A stretch of DNA of 64,000 bases. Source: Streptomyces lydicus. Its GTDB lineage: Bacteria > Actinomycetota > Actinomycetes > Streptomycetales > Streptomycetaceae. Location of the stretch: assembly GCF_000717345.1 (NCBI RefSeq), contig NZ_JNZA01000009.1, forward strand, positions 132,183 to 196,182. The letters are read 5' to 3'. Numbering within the stretch: the stretch's first letter is position 1; the number at the start of each line of letters is the position of its first letter. Below, in pieces: positions 35,332-44,702 of this stretch. The notes under the pieces are model-generated. The model saw only the letters and a program-made list of their open reading frames with translations, was not told where the DNA came from and did no database searches. A program made the translations under genes and the position numbers.

Positions 35332-35976
35332 TTGACGACAGCGCACCAGGCCCCGGGCGAGACCCGCCCCGGCGGGCGCACGGCCCGCACCCGCCAGGCC
35401 GTATTGACCGCCGTCTTCGCGGAGTTGGACGACGGCGGCTTCGCCGGACTCACGATGGAGAAGGTCGCGCAGCGCTCCGGAATCCACGTGGCGACGCTCT
35501 ACCGGCGCTGGCGCTGCGTCGAGGGACTGGTCTGCGAGCTGCTGACGGATCTGAGCGGCAGCGTGCCGCTGCCGGACACCGGCACCCTCCCCGGCGACCT
35601 GCGGGCGCTGGCCCACTCGATAACCGCCTTCTACGGGGAGGGGCGGATAAGCCGGCTGATCGAGGCGGTGGTCTCCGCCGCGGCCCGCGACCCGCAGGCG
35701 GCCTCCGTGCTGCGGTCGTTCTTCGAGGAGCGGCTGCCGCTGGCGGGCCGGATGGTGGAGCGGGCCGTCGAACGCGGCGAACTCCCCCCGGAGACCGACC
35801 CGGTAGAGGTGATGTCGGCGCTCGGCGCGCCCTTCTACTACCGGATCCTGATCGCGCGCCGCCCCGTGGACGCGGCGCTCGCCGAGTCCACCGCCACCGC
35901 CGTATGGGCCGCCGCCCGCGCGGGCGCGTACGCGGGAACGGCGCACGGGCCGGTGGACGACGCCACCGGCCCGTGA
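35332..35976 (+). CDS. TetR family transcriptional regulator
   Basis: The protein has 214 residues. The N-terminal helix-turn-helix is clear (ARTRQAVLTAVFAELDDGGF, LTMEKVAQRSGIHVATLYRRW), and the C-terminal TetR_C_16-like ligand domain follows (AVVSAAARDPQAASVLRSFFEERL). The start is a TTG at 35332 with a CGGAG site. The gene follows the exporter remnant; the palindrome between them suggests that it controls itself and formerly the exporter locus. Confidence 0.9.
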   Translation: MTTAHQAPGETRPGGRTARTRQAVLTAVFAELDDGGFAGLTMEKVAQRSGIHVATLYRRWRCVEGLVCELLTDLSGSVPLPDTGTLPGDLRALAHSITAFYGEGRISRLIEAVVSAAARDPQAASVLRSFFEERLPLAGRMVERAVERGELPPETDPVEVMSALGAPFYYRILIARRPVDAALAESTATAVWAAARAGAYAGTAHGPVDDATGP

Positions 35977-35983
35977 ACGAGGG

Positions 35984-37450
35984 CTACTTGGTGAGCCCCG
36001 CCATCCATGCCTCGACCTCGTCCGACCGCCGCGGCAGCGCGGCCGACAGGTTCCGGTTGCCGTCCTCCGTCACGAGGAGGTCGTCCTCGATCCGGACGCC
36101 GATCCCGCGGTACTCCTCAGGCACCGTCAGGTCGTCGGCCTGGAAGTACAGACCGGGCTCGACGGTCAGCACCATGCCGGGCTCCAGCGTCCCGTTGACG
36201 TACGCCTCGGTGCGGGCCGCGGCGCAGTCGTGGACGTCCAGGCCGAGCATGTGGCCGGTGCCGTGCAGGGTCCAGCGGCGCTGCAGACCCAGCTCCAGCA
36301 CCCGCTCGACGGGACCCTCGACCAGGCCCCACTCCACCAGCTTCTCGGTCAGCACCCGCTGCGACGCGTCGTGGAAGTCCCGGAAGGCGGCGCCCGGCTT
36401 GACCGCCGCGATGCCCGCCTCCTGGGCCTCGTACACCGCGTCGTAGATCTTGCGCTGGAGGTCGGAGTAGCGGCCGTTGATCGGCAGCGTGCGGGTGACG
36501 TCCGCGGTGTAGAGGGTGTTGGTCTCCACGCCGGCGTCCAGCAGCAGCAGGTCGCCGGAGCGGACCTGGCCGTTGTTGCGCACCCAGTGCAGGGTGGTGG
36601 CGTGCGGGCCGGCGGCGCAGATCGAGCCGTAGCCGACGTCGTTGCCCTCGACGCGGGCGCGCAGGAAGAACGTGCCCTCGATGTAGCGCTCGGACGTCGC
36701 CTCGGCCTTGTCGAGGACCTTCACCACGTCCTCGAAGCCGCGCACGGTGGAGTCGACGGCCTTCTGCAGCTCGCCAATCTCGAACGCGTCCTTGACCGCA
36801 CGCGCCTCGGAGAGGAAGACCCGCAGCTCCTCGTCGCGCTCGGCGGTGATCTTGTCGGTCAGCGCGGTCTCGATGCCGGCGTCGTGGCCGCGCACCACGC
36901 GGACCGGGCCGGTGGCCTCCTTGAGGACGTCGGCCAGCTCGCGGATGTCCTTGCAGGGGACGCCGAGCAGCGCCTCGGACTCGGCCAGGCTGTGGCGGCG
37001 GCCCACCCACAGCTCGCCCATGCCGTTCAGCCAGAACTCGCCGTTCTCACGGTTGGAGCGGGGCAGCCGGTAGATCGTCTCCTCGTGGCCGTCCGCCGCG
37101 TCCGCACGGGGCTCCAGGACCAGCACGCTGTCGTCTGTCTGGTCGCCGGTGAGGTACACGTACTCCGTGGAGGCGCGGAAGGAGTACTCGGTGTCGTTGG
37201 AGCGGGTCTTGAGGTTGCCCGCCGGGATCACCAGGCGCTCGCCGGGGAAGCGCGCCGAGAGCGCGGCGCGGCGCCGGGCGGCGTTCGGAGCCTGCTCGAT
37301 CGGCTCCAGCTCGCGCAGCTCGGTGTCGGCCCAGCCACTCTTCATGTTCGCCGCGAGCTCATCCGAGACGCCCGGGTACAGACCGTTCTTGCGCTGCTTG
37401 ATCGGCTGCTCTTCCTCGGCCGGGGTCTCCGGCGTGAGCTCGTCGGTCAC
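35984..37450 (-). CDS. pepP: Xaa-Pro aminopeptidase (aminopeptidase P, M24B)
   Basis: The protein has 488 residues. The N-terminal domain (about 40-190) and the C-terminal pita-bread domain carry five metal ligands: LLLLDAGVETNTLYTADVTRT (two Asp), GTGHMLGLDVHD (His), LTVEPGLYF (Glu) and VRIEDDLLVT (Glu). It removes N-terminal residues preceding proline. GTG 37450 has an AGGAGG site four bases upstream. An N-terminal acidic extension of about 35 residues is usual in Streptomyces members. Confidence 0.96.
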   Translation of the reverse strand: MTDELTPETPAEEEQPIKQRKNGLYPGVSDELAANMKSGWADTELRELEPIEQAPNAARRRAALSARFPGERLVIPAGNLKTRSNDTEYSFRASTEYVYLTGDQTDDSVLVLEPRADAADGHEETIYRLPRSNRENGEFWLNGMGELWVGRRHSLAESEALLGVPCKDIRELADVLKEATGPVRVVRGHDAGIETALTDKITAERDEELRVFLSEARAVKDAFEIGELQKAVDSTVRGFEDVVKVLDKAEATSERYIEGTFFLRARVEGNDVGYGSICAAGPHATTLHWVRNNGQVRSGDLLLLDAGVETNTLYTADVTRTLPINGRYSDLQRKIYDAVYEAQEAGIAAVKPGAAFRDFHDASQRVLTEKLVEWGLVEGPVERVLELGLQRRWTLHGTGHMLGLDVHDCAAARTEAYVNGTLEPGMVLTVEPGLYFQADDLTVPEEYRGIGVRIEDDLLVTEDGNRNLSAALPRRSDEVEAWMAGLTK

Positions 37451-37557
37451 AATGCCTCCTTTTAAGAGTGAACCGCATTCCATCGTATGTGTGGATGGAT
37501 TGCGGTCCAGAGGGAGGAAGGTGTGACCTCTCCGGCAACTGTGGCCTTTGTGCTCAC

Positions 37558-37581
37558 GGGCCCCTGAGGCCCCAGGGGCCC
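37558..37581 (-). terminator. Hairpin after the phosphatase gene
   Basis: Perfect nine-base arms GGGCCCCTG and CAGGGGCCC with a six-base loop lie 31 bases past the stop at 37612. Confidence 0.65.
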
Positions 37582-37611
37582 GGTGCGCCCCTCCGGACGG
37601 TGTTCCTCCGG

Positions 37612-39153
37612 TCACTCCTCGAAGTACGCCGCCAGCAGCACCACGTCCTCCTCCGACGTCGCGTCGTCCAGCCCCTGCGGCAGCATCGTGCGCACGATGT
37701 GGTCGACCACCGCCTCCGGATCACGGCGGCCGGCCCTGGGCACGCCCGCGGCGGCCGCGTGCAGCCGGGCGAAGGCGCGGTCCATGGGCTCGCCGGTGCG
37801 GTGCAGCAGCCCGTCGCTGTAGAGCAGCAGGGTCTCGCCGCCGGCCGGCTCGATCTCCACGCTGGGCGCCTCCCAGCAGGCCAGCATGCCCAGCGGGGCG
37901 GACAGCGAGGTCTCCACGAACTCGGTCCGCCGATCGCCGAGGATGAGCGGCGGGCAGTGCCCGGCGCCGGCGAGCACCAGCTTGCGGGGCAGGGCGGCAC
38001 CGCCCCAGCCCCCACCGGGCGGGCCGGTGAAACCGCCCGGCGCCCCGGGCGGCGGCTCGGTGAAGGCGAACAGCGCGGTGGCGCTGCGGGCCGGCTCGGT
38101 CAGCCGCAGCAGCAGCTCCAGGTCCGACAGGACCGCGACCGGGTCCTCGCCCTCCATGACCGCGTACGCGCGCAGCGAGGCCCGCAGCCGTCCCATGGCG
38201 GCCACCGCACTCGGTCCGGAGCCGGTCACCGAACCGACGGCCAGCCCGAGCGCGCCGTCGGGCAGCGGCAGCGCGTCGTACCAGTCACCGCCACCGCGCG
38301 GCCCGGTGCTGTGCCGCACCGCCAGGCGCACGCCGGGCACCCGCGGCAGCCGGTGCGGCAGCAGCTCCTCGCGCAGCGTCTCGGTGGCCTGCCGGCTGCG
38401 GTGCAGTTCGAGCAGGCGGGCGAGGTGCTCGGCGGCGTGCGCGCGGTAGAGGCCGACGAGGTGGCGCTGGCGCTCGGTGGGTTCGGCCGGTTCGTCGTAG
38501 AGCCAGACCGCGGCGCCGGTCCGGCCGATGGGCGCCGCGGTGAGCGGCACCGCGTAGCTGGCCGCGTAACCGAGGCGGGCCGCGACCTCGCGCAGGCGGG
38601 GGTCGAGGTCCTTCTCGCCGGGGATGTCGGGTTCGGCGATGTCGGGGGTGTCGTCCCCCGCGGCGCCCGGCTCCGGCAGGCCGTCCAGTATCCGCGCGTA
38701 CGACAGGGCGCGGCGCGGGATGGTCTCGATGTGTCCGATCTCGGCGTGGCCGAGTCCGAGGCCGACGGTGGTCTCCGGGCCCAGGCCGTCGGCCGGCGCG
38801 ACGACGACCATGCCGCGGCGCGCGCCGACCAGCAGGGCGCCGGCGCGCAGCAGCTCGTGCAGGGCGTCCTGCAGGGTGCGGGTGCGGATGAGCTGCTCGG
38901 TGAGGTCGTGCAGCGTGCTGAGGTCGGAGATCCAGCCGGCCAGTCGGTCCTGGACAGCGGCGAGTTGGTCGACGGCGGCGGCGTCGGACGGGAGGCCGCA
39001 GGCGGGGTCGGGGGCGGCGTCCGCAGGGGTGGCGGACGGGGTGTCCGCGGCCGGGTCCGCGGGGGGCTGCGCCACGTGCGGGCCGGCAGTGTGCGCTGGC
39101 GCGGGAAGCGCTGGTTCGATTCCAGCCACTTTCGGAACGTGCCGGGCGGTCAT
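37612..39153 (-). CDS. SpoIIE-type PP2C phosphatase with GAF domain, one metal ligand replaced
   Basis: The protein has 513 residues: a Pro/Ala-rich N-terminus, a GAF sensor (about 80-255), a short coiled linker (LLELHRSRQATETLREELLPHRLP) and a PPM phosphatase domain (about 275-513). GGGDWYDALPL, LLLYSDGLLHRTGEP and DDATSEEDVVLLA are intact, but the second motif reads VGSVTGSG where GDVxGxG is expected, so the metal-binding Asp is Ser308. Activity may be reduced or altered. Such proteins usually act on anti-anti-sigma factors. No partner lies nearby. A possible small gene ends nine bases upstream. Confidence 0.9.
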   Translation of the reverse strand: MTARHVPKVAGIEPALPAPAHTAGPHVAQPPADPAADTPSATPADAAPDPACGLPSDAAAVDQLAAVQDRLAGWISDLSTLHDLTEQLIRTRTLQDALHELLRAGALLVGARRGMVVVAPADGLGPETTVGLGLGHAEIGHIETIPRRALSYARILDGLPEPGAAGDDTPDIAEPDIPGEKDLDPRLREVAARLGYAASYAVPLTAAPIGRTGAAVWLYDEPAEPTERQRHLVGLYRAHAAEHLARLLELHRSRQATETLREELLPHRLPRVPGVRLAVRHSTGPRGGGDWYDALPLPDGALGLAVGSVTGSGPSAVAAMGRLRASLRAYAVMEGEDPVAVLSDLELLLRLTEPARSATALFAFTEPPPGAPGGFTGPPGGGWGGAALPRKLVLAGAGHCPPLILGDRRTEFVETSLSAPLGMLACWEAPSVEIEPAGGETLLLYSDGLLHRTGEPMDRAFARLHAAAAGVPRAGRRDPEAVVDHIVRTMLPQGLDDATSEEDVVLLAAYFEE

Positions 39154-39162
39154 GGCTGGCGG

Positions 39163-39510
39163 CTATCGTCGCGCCAGGCATCGGCCCAGGTCAGAACGGA
39201 GTTTGGTAGGGAGTGTGACATTTCGTTGAGTGATGTTGTGCGGTACGTTTGGCCGCTCAATTTCCTCAATAGCATCGCAAACCCCCATGTCATGCTGCTC
39301 CGCTATTAATGCCTCCACATGTACACGCACCGGTGATGCGATGTCCAGCATTGTCCCCATGGGGTTTGTGGTGTCAACGAGGTCTGTAGATTGGCCTGAA
39401 AACAGCCCCCCGAGCGTCAATTTGAGGTCGACTGGCGGCGATCGACAGCGCGTCATCACCACAGTGGCGGGTACGTAATCGGAAAGGTGCGGGGCCAGTT
39501 GGGGCCGCAC
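39163..39510 (-). CDS. Possible small protein of atypical base composition, unknown function
   Basis: This 115-residue frame starts at GTG 39510, preceded at seven bases by GGAGAG, and ends nine bases before the phosphatase ATG on the same strand. Codons are mixed (CAA, AAA, TTA, ATA, GAT and ACA occur), unlike the G/C-ending codons of its neighbours, and local GC is clearly lower. The protein looks soluble and slightly acidic (DLVDTTNPMGTMLDIASPV, EALIAEQHDMGVCDAIEEI). No family is recognised. It could be a laterally acquired gene or a chance frame. Confidence 0.45.
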   Translation of the reverse strand: MRPQLAPHLSDYVPATVVMTRCRSPPVDLKLTLGGLFSGQSTDLVDTTNPMGTMLDIASPVRVHVEALIAEQHDMGVCDAIEEIERPNVPHNITQRNVTLPTKLRSDLGRCLARR

Positions 39511-39851
39511 CGGAACTCTCCGGCGGGCACCGGCGTCTCATACGACGAAAACCGCGACGGACCCCCAAGTGGCGGGGGCTGCACCACGGAAGCGCAAGCG
39601 CCATGCGCGCGCCACCCTCCGCCATGTTCCACGCTCGGCGTACGGCGTGATGCGCTGCCTTGTACACGCGGTGATCCAGAGATCCACGTGGCGTGATCGA
39701 TGCACGACCGACTTCGGGTCGCCCGACCGCGCCGCACAAACGCCACACCCCGGCATGAAGCGGCGCGGCGCGAACGACGGTGAACCGCAAGCAGTGTCCT
39801 GTTAGTGCGATGGACGAAGCCCTCGGCGTTTACGGAAAGGAACGAGCGCTC
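39511..39851. other. Intergenic region without a supported gene
   Basis: This stretch of mixed composition separates the possible small gene from the primase/polymerase-like gene. Open frames exist on both strands but none has codon bias, a ribosome site or recognisable protein sequence. GGAAAGGAACGAG just before 39852 is the ribosome site of the next gene. Confidence 0.6.
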
Positions 39852-40562
39852 ATGCGCGAGATCCTCGGAAGGCGACGCAAGCTCCTGTTCCGGCGCGGCG
39901 GAAGGTCGGCGCTGCTCGGTGCGGCGCTCCGCTGCGCCACCGAGTGGCAGTGGCCCGTCCTCCCCGGTGTGGGTCTGCGGACCGCCGGCCGGCAGCCGGC
40001 CGGCGCCCGGCTCGGCCTCGGCGAACGGACCGCCCCCCGGTGCAGCTGTCCCGACCCCGACTGTGTGGTGCCCGGCGCGCATCCCTTCGACCCGGGTCTG
40101 CTGGCGGCCACCACCGATGCCCGGATGGTCCGTTGGTGGTGGAGCAACCGCCCGGACGCCCCGATCGTGCTGGCCACCGGCGGACGCGCGCCCTGCGCGG
40201 TCAGCCTGCCCGCCGTCGCCGGCGCCCGCGCCCTGGCGGCGCTGGACCACTTCGGCGTCCGCCTCGGCCCGGTGGTGGCCACCCCCACCCGCTGGTCCCT
40301 GCTCGTATCCCCTTACGGACTGCCGGAGTTGGGCGAGCTGCTGCACTCGCAGGACTGGGTGCCCAGCTCCCTGCGCTTCCACGGCGAGGGCGGCTACCTG
40401 GTCCTGCCGCCGTCCCAGATCGGTGCCGGCCGGGTGCGCTGGGAGCGGCCGCCGGCCTCCGGACCGGGTGCGCCCTGGCTGCCGAAGGTGGCCACGATCG
40501 TCGACGCCCTGGTCATGGCCAGCACCAGCACTCCGGACGGCGGCAGCAAGCTCGCCTACTGA
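39852..40562 (+). CDS. Bifunctional DNA primase/polymerase N-terminal domain-like protein
   Basis: The protein has 236 residues, basic at the N-terminus (MREILGRRRKLLFRRGGR). The Prim-Pol-like layout is visible: AALRCATEWQWPVLPGVGL, a Cys/His cluster RCSCPDPDCVVPGAHPFD, MVRWWWSNRPDAPIVLATG, and a late VLPPSQIGAGRVRWERPP. The acidic DxD of active enzymes is not obvious, so it may be a non-catalytic Streptomyces paralogue. ATG 39852 with a GGAACGAG region is preferred to the upstream starts at 39780 and 39810. It stands alone between divergent or unrelated genes. Confidence 0.78.
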   Translation: MREILGRRRKLLFRRGGRSALLGAALRCATEWQWPVLPGVGLRTAGRQPAGARLGLGERTAPRCSCPDPDCVVPGAHPFDPGLLAATTDARMVRWWWSNRPDAPIVLATGGRAPCAVSLPAVAGARALAALDHFGVRLGPVVATPTRWSLLVSPYGLPELGELLHSQDWVPSSLRFHGEGGYLVLPPSQIGAGRVRWERPPASGPGAPWLPKVATIVDALVMASTSTPDGGSKLAY

Positions 40563-40700
40563 GTTCACCCGTCCGGGTGTGAGCGGCCCGGTCCACTACG
40601 GGAAACGGGTGTCCGGGCGGCCGGGTGCCCCCGTGCCGGCAGATAGGTTCGGCCCACCGTCAAGCCGCCGTCGGCGGCATCTCAATCGCAGGTGGGGCTC

Positions 40701-41357
40701 GTGCAGCGCGCGCAAAAACTCCGCATGACCGGGCTCGCCACCGTGGCCGCGCTCGCCGTCGCCGTACCGCTGGGCGCCGCGATGGCCGGCCCGGCACGGA
40801 CGCCGGTGCCGCACACCGCGGCCCCCGGCACCGCGTACGGAGTGCCGGAAGGCGCACGGGGCACGTCCGAAAACCGCCGCTCCACCGGCCGGGCCGGCAC
40901 CCTGCCAGGAGGCGCCACGGCGGGCAGCCGCCCCGCCGGCGCCGCCCGCGCCCGCCACTTCCCCGGCCCGCCCGCCGGGTCCGGCCTGCCGTCCCCCTCC
41001 GGGCGCACCACCCGCTGCGGCCCCGAACTGGGCTCCGCGCGGGGTGTCGAGGCCCAGACCTGCGTGCTCGCCGAGCGGGGGCGGACCTGGGCGCGGACGT
41101 ACTACCGCAACATCACCGGCACTCCGCTGCGCGCCGTACTGACCCTGCTGCGGCCGAACGGCACGACCGTCCAGGTGAACTGCGAGGTGGCGGCCGCCGA
41201 CGTACCGGGCGTGTGCGAGACGCCGACCGGGCGGACGGCGCGCGGCGGGCGGGCGGCGTACGGTGCGGTGGCGGAGATCGCCGATGCGGCGGGGGAGCGG
41301 CTGCTGCTGCGCTCCGGCAGCAACTCGGCGCCGGGCGCGAGCGGTTCGGACCGCTGA
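40701..41357 (+). CDS. Secreted protein of unknown function
   Basis: The protein has 218 residues. A signal peptide (LRMTGLATVAALAVAVPLGAAMAGPA) is followed by a Gly/Ala/Pro/Arg-rich linker up to about 105 and then a compact C-terminal domain with three cysteines (TTRCGPELG, EAQTCVLAERG, VNCEV...GVCETP). The pattern TYYRNITGTPLRAVLTLLRPNG suggests a small beta-rich extracellular fold. GTG 40701 follows AGGTGGGG. No family is recognised. Confidence 0.75.
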   Translation: MQRAQKLRMTGLATVAALAVAVPLGAAMAGPARTPVPHTAAPGTAYGVPEGARGTSENRRSTGRAGTLPGGATAGSRPAGAARARHFPGPPAGSGLPSPSGRTTRCGPELGSARGVEAQTCVLAERGRTWARTYYRNITGTPLRAVLTLLRPNGTTVQVNCEVAAADVPGVCETPTGRTARGGRAAYGAVAEIADAAGERLLLRSGSNSAPGASGSDR

Positions 41358-41417
41358 GGCGCGCGGGGCCGGCGCCCCCGGGGGCCGACCGGAAGATCCG
41401 GTTCCGGACATGGAAGC

Positions 41418-41457
41418 GCCCGGTCGCTGGCGACGGGGGATGCACCAGCGACCGGGC
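41418..41457. terminator. Bidirectional terminator hairpin
   Basis: Perfect 13-base arms (41418-41430 GCCCGGTCGCTGG, 41445-41457 complement) with a 14-base loop and a TTCT tail lie between the convergent secreted-protein and DUF5926 genes. Confidence 0.85.
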
Positions 41458-41603
41458 TTCTAGAACCGTAACAAGAGATCCGCTGTGAGCAAATTCGATC
41501 GTGGATTTCCGGACGCCTGTTTACCGGCAGGTACGAGCATGTGACCGGCGTCACGCAAGCGCCCGGTGAGGCATACGGGCGGCCCGGCGGCCGCCCGTCC
41601 TCG

Positions 41604-42572
41604 TCAGCTGAGGGTGATCTGACGGTTGGTGAGCCCGCCGCGGGCCCGGCGCTCCTCGGTGGTCAGCGGGGTGGTGACGGCCAGGGCCTCGGCCAGCCGC
41701 TCGGCGAACGCCGCGGCCGGCTTGGCGACGTCCTCGGCCCCCATCGACGAGGGCAGGTCCCAGACCGGAACGACCAATCCGTGGGCGCGGAACGAGCCCA
41801 CGAGGCGGGTGTCCTCGCCGAGCGAGGAGGTGCCCGCCGCGTGCAGCCGGGCGAGCGCGTCCAGCAGCTGCTCCTCGGGGTGGGCGGTCACCCAGCGCAG
41901 GTGGTTCTTCTCCGGGGCCTCGCACCAGTAGGCGCCCTCCAGGCCGGGGATCCGCGCGGTGGGGACGGCGGCCGCGTTGGCCCGCTCCAGGGACGCCGCG
42001 ACCTCGCCGGTGGCGTTCTCGGCGTTCTCCACCCAGAACTCGAATCCGGTGTGCACGGTCGGCTCGAAAGGAGCGTCCGTGTCGAGCAGGTCCTGCAGCC
42101 GCGGGCCGTCGGCGGCGGGCCGCGCGGCGGCGACCGGATTGCCCGGCTCCGTGGCCAGTGCGCGCTGCAGGGTGTCGGCGAGGTCGCGGCTGAGGTCGCC
42201 GGAGGCGGTGTCGTTCTGCAGGCCGAGCATCACCGCGCCGTTCTCGCGGCGCAGCGCGGGCCACGCCATCGGGAGGACGGTCGCGAGCGTCACGGACGGC
42301 ACGCCCTCGGGCAGCCCGCCCTTGAGCGTCAACTCGGCGGTGGCGGCCGGAACCAGCTCCCGCAGCGCCACCCAGTCGCACTCACCGGGCAGGCCCTCGA
42401 AGGGGCGCTGCACCAGCTCGGTGGCGGCGTGCGCCGCGCGCCGCCCGTGACACGCCTTGTACCGGCGGCCCGAACCACACGGGCAGGGCTCGCGAGCGCC
42501 GACGACCGGCACCTCACCGTCCTTGATCTGCGGTGCTGCGGACTGGGGCTGGGGGCGGCGCTTCTTGGCCAT
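41604..42572 (-). CDS. DUF5926/SEC-C motif protein
   Basis: The protein has 322 residues. Near the N-terminus is a SEC-C-type zinc motif (REPCPCGSGRRYKACHG, about 28-44), and the rest is the actinobacteria-specific DUF5926 domain. There is no signal or membrane segment. The SEC-C zinc motif occurs in SecA and in translation- or proteolysis-linked proteins; the role here is unknown. It is conserved in sequence style across Streptomyces beside an ATPase gene as here. Confidence 0.87.
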   Translation of the reverse strand: MAKKRRPQPQSAAPQIKDGEVPVVGAREPCPCGSGRRYKACHGRRAAHAATELVQRPFEGLPGECDWVALRELVPAATAELTLKGGLPEGVPSVTLATVLPMAWPALRRENGAVMLGLQNDTASGDLSRDLADTLQRALATEPGNPVAAARPAADGPRLQDLLDTDAPFEPTVHTGFEFWVENAENATGEVAASLERANAAAVPTARIPGLEGAYWCEAPEKNHLRWVTAHPEEQLLDALARLHAAGTSSLGEDTRLVGSFRAHGLVVPVWDLPSSMGAEDVAKPAAAFAERLAEALAVTTPLTTEERRARGGLTNRQITLS

Positions 42573-42758
42573 AACGGCGGTGTCTCCTGGTCGATCCTCG
42601 GCGTACGGACGCGTTTCGGCGCGAGCCTAGAGGATCGCGTACGAGGTCGCGCCCGCCTGTGGATACCGCCGTGTCCCGCCCCGTCCCGCCCGCGCGTCGG
42701 GTCAACCGGCCCTGGACACGGGGCCGCCCGCGCCGCGGGCCGCTCCGGGGCGAGCGCG

Positions 42759-43346
42759 CTAGGCCAGATCCTCGAGGTCCGCGAAGGCCGTTCCCAGCGG
42801 CCATCTGCCGGGCGCGAGCGAGGCCGGCAGATCCGGCGTCAGTTCCACGCGCGTAGCGAAAGCGCCCTGGAGGGAGAGGACCGCCCAGACCGTGACCTCC
42901 CCGGGGACGGTGTCGCGCACGCCCCAGTCCTTGGCGAGCGACCGGATGATCGCCAGCCCGCGGCCGCCGTGGGCGGTGACCGACGGAGTGGCCGGAAGGG
43001 GCCGGGTCGGGCCGCCGCCGTCCGTGACCGCGACGGTCAGCCGGCCCTGTGCGTCGATGCGCCAGGACGCCCGGACGGATGCCGGTCCGGCCTCGCACGA
43101 CGGGTCCTTCGATGCGGCTGGCGCGGAACCGTACGACTCGTTGTCGTATATCGGACGCGCATGCCGACAGGAATTGCTCAACAGCTCCGAAAGGATAAGG
43201 ACCGCGTCATCGACGACGCTGTCCTGAACTCCACTTGCGAACAGCTCTTCTCGCATGCGTCGCCTGGCCATGCCCACACCCACTGGACCATGAGGTACGG
43301 CCATGATCGACGACGTCGGCACCTCTTGTGCCACCACCAACGCCAC
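42759..43346 (-). CDS. Anti-sigma-type ATP-binding protein (HATPase)
   Basis: The protein has 195 residues. The N-box VLILSELLSNSCRHARP, G1 VTDGGGPTRP (atypical, the usual DNGxG is reduced) and G2 HGGRGLAIIRSLAKDWGV define a GHKL ATPase of the RsbW-like group. The start at GTG 43346 has an AAGGAGG site and the frame begins VALVVAQEVPTSS, as in related Streptomyces proteins. It probably phosphorylates or sequesters a sigma-network partner not encoded in the window. Confidence 0.88.
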   Translation of the reverse strand: MALVVAQEVPTSSIMAVPHGPVGVGMARRRMREELFASGVQDSVVDDAVLILSELLSNSCRHARPIYDNESYGSAPAASKDPSCEAGPASVRASWRIDAQGRLTVAVTDGGGPTRPLPATPSVTAHGGRGLAIIRSLAKDWGVRDTVPGEVTVWAVLSLQGAFATRVELTPDLPASLAPGRWPLGTAFADLEDLA

Positions 43347-43486
43347 CCCCGAGACCTCCTTTGCCCCACGCCACGGGATGAATGCCCCAATGGACTGGAC
43401 CGGAAACCGGCCAAGCGGCACGCAGTGACGCATTGAACACGATCGAATACGAGCCGAATGCGCCGGTGCACACCCTGTGATGGGCT

Positions 43487-44335
43487 TTAGCCAAGGCCCA
43501 GTTGCATTCGCACCTGTTTCGGGCGATTTGTAATAACCGCGTCCACGCCCAATTCCTGGCACAGCTCGACATCGGCGGCGTCATTGACCGTCCAGACGTG
43601 GACCTGGTGGCCCGCGCGGTGCGCCTTGGCGACGTAATCGGGGTGCGAGCGGAGGATCCGTATACCGGGGCCCGCGATACCGACACCGGCCGGCAGCCGT
43701 CCGTCGCGGTACCGGGGGGAGAGGAACTGCATGAGGTAGACGACCGGGATGCCGGGCGCCGCGGTCCGGATCCGGTGCAGCGAGCGCGCCGAGAAGCTCA
43801 TGACCCGGACCGGCGAGGTCCGGTCGGCGCTCCTGGCCGGCTCCGTGTGCCCGAACCGGCCGAGCAGTTCGACCAGCCGCTCCTCCACCTGTCCGGCCCA
43901 GCGCGTCGGATGCTTGGTCTCGATGGCCAGCTCGACCCGCCGGTCGGCGTCCGCGACCAGCTCCAGCAGCCGCTCCAGCGTCAGTACGGACGTCCGCTCC
44001 GGGTCCTCGTGCTGCCGGTCCGGGGCCTCGTCCCCGTAGGCCGCCTCGTCCTTCCAGGAGCCGAAGTCGAGCGTGGCGAGATCGGCGAGCTCCAGAGCGG
44101 AGACCGCGCCGCGCCCGTTGGAGGTACGGTTCACCCGCCGGTCGTGGACGCACACCAGATGGCCGTCCGCGGTCAGCCGGACATCGCACTCCAGCGCGTC
44201 CGCGCCGTCCTCGATCGCTCTGCGATAAGCGGCCAGGGTGTGTTCCGGGGCCTCCTCGGAGGCGCCTCGGTGGGCCACGACGGAAATGGCGGGACGACCC
44301 GGACGGGCGTCCTGGGCGGGGCGTGCATAGGTCAC
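43487..44335 (-). CDS. Glycerophosphodiester phosphodiesterase (GDPD)
   Basis: The protein has 282 residues. Catalytic and metal residues are present: VVAHRGASEEAPEHTLAAY (HRG...E), LECDVRLTADGHLVCVHD (E, D, H) and VELAIETKH (E). The C-terminus VHVWTVNDAADVELCQELGVDAVITNRP is canonical. It splits glycerophosphodiesters to glycerol-3-phosphate and an alcohol. GTG 44335 has no ribosome site, but GATAAC lies seven bases upstream, consistent with a leaderless transcript. No signal peptide, so it is cytoplasmic. Confidence 0.94.
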   Translation of the reverse strand: MTYARPAQDARPGRPAISVVAHRGASEEAPEHTLAAYRRAIEDGADALECDVRLTADGHLVCVHDRRVNRTSNGRGAVSALELADLATLDFGSWKDEAAYGDEAPDRQHEDPERTSVLTLERLLELVADADRRVELAIETKHPTRWAGQVEERLVELLGRFGHTEPARSADRTSPVRVMSFSARSLHRIRTAAPGIPVVYLMQFLSPRYRDGRLPAGVGIAGPGIRILRSHPDYVAKAHRAGHQVHVWTVNDAADVELCQELGVDAVITNRPKQVRMQLGLG

Positions 44336-44702
44336 CGCGTTATCGTGCCATCCACCGCCGCCGCGCCGCCGGTGCATACCCCGCACTTGTAAGGCCGGAC
44401 GCGCCGGACACCGAGCGAGAAATGTGCTGGGCACCTCTCAGGGGATGCACCGGATGCGGAACAAGGGATGCGCCGGAATTGTCCGGGATAAAGGATGAGG
44501 GCACAGTCACAGCCTCGGCTTACGGCGCTCTGACGCGTGGTGGGAAAGGCTTGGGACGGAGACTCGCCCGTGTACGGGCCGGCGGCGCGCCGGCCGGCAC
44601 GCGGGCCGGGTCTCGCAGACCGCCGGCCCGGCCCGGGCCGGCGGATCGGGACTCGCCCGAATCGCCGGGATCCTGAATCCTGGGGTATCGGGGTAGGGGT
44701 CG

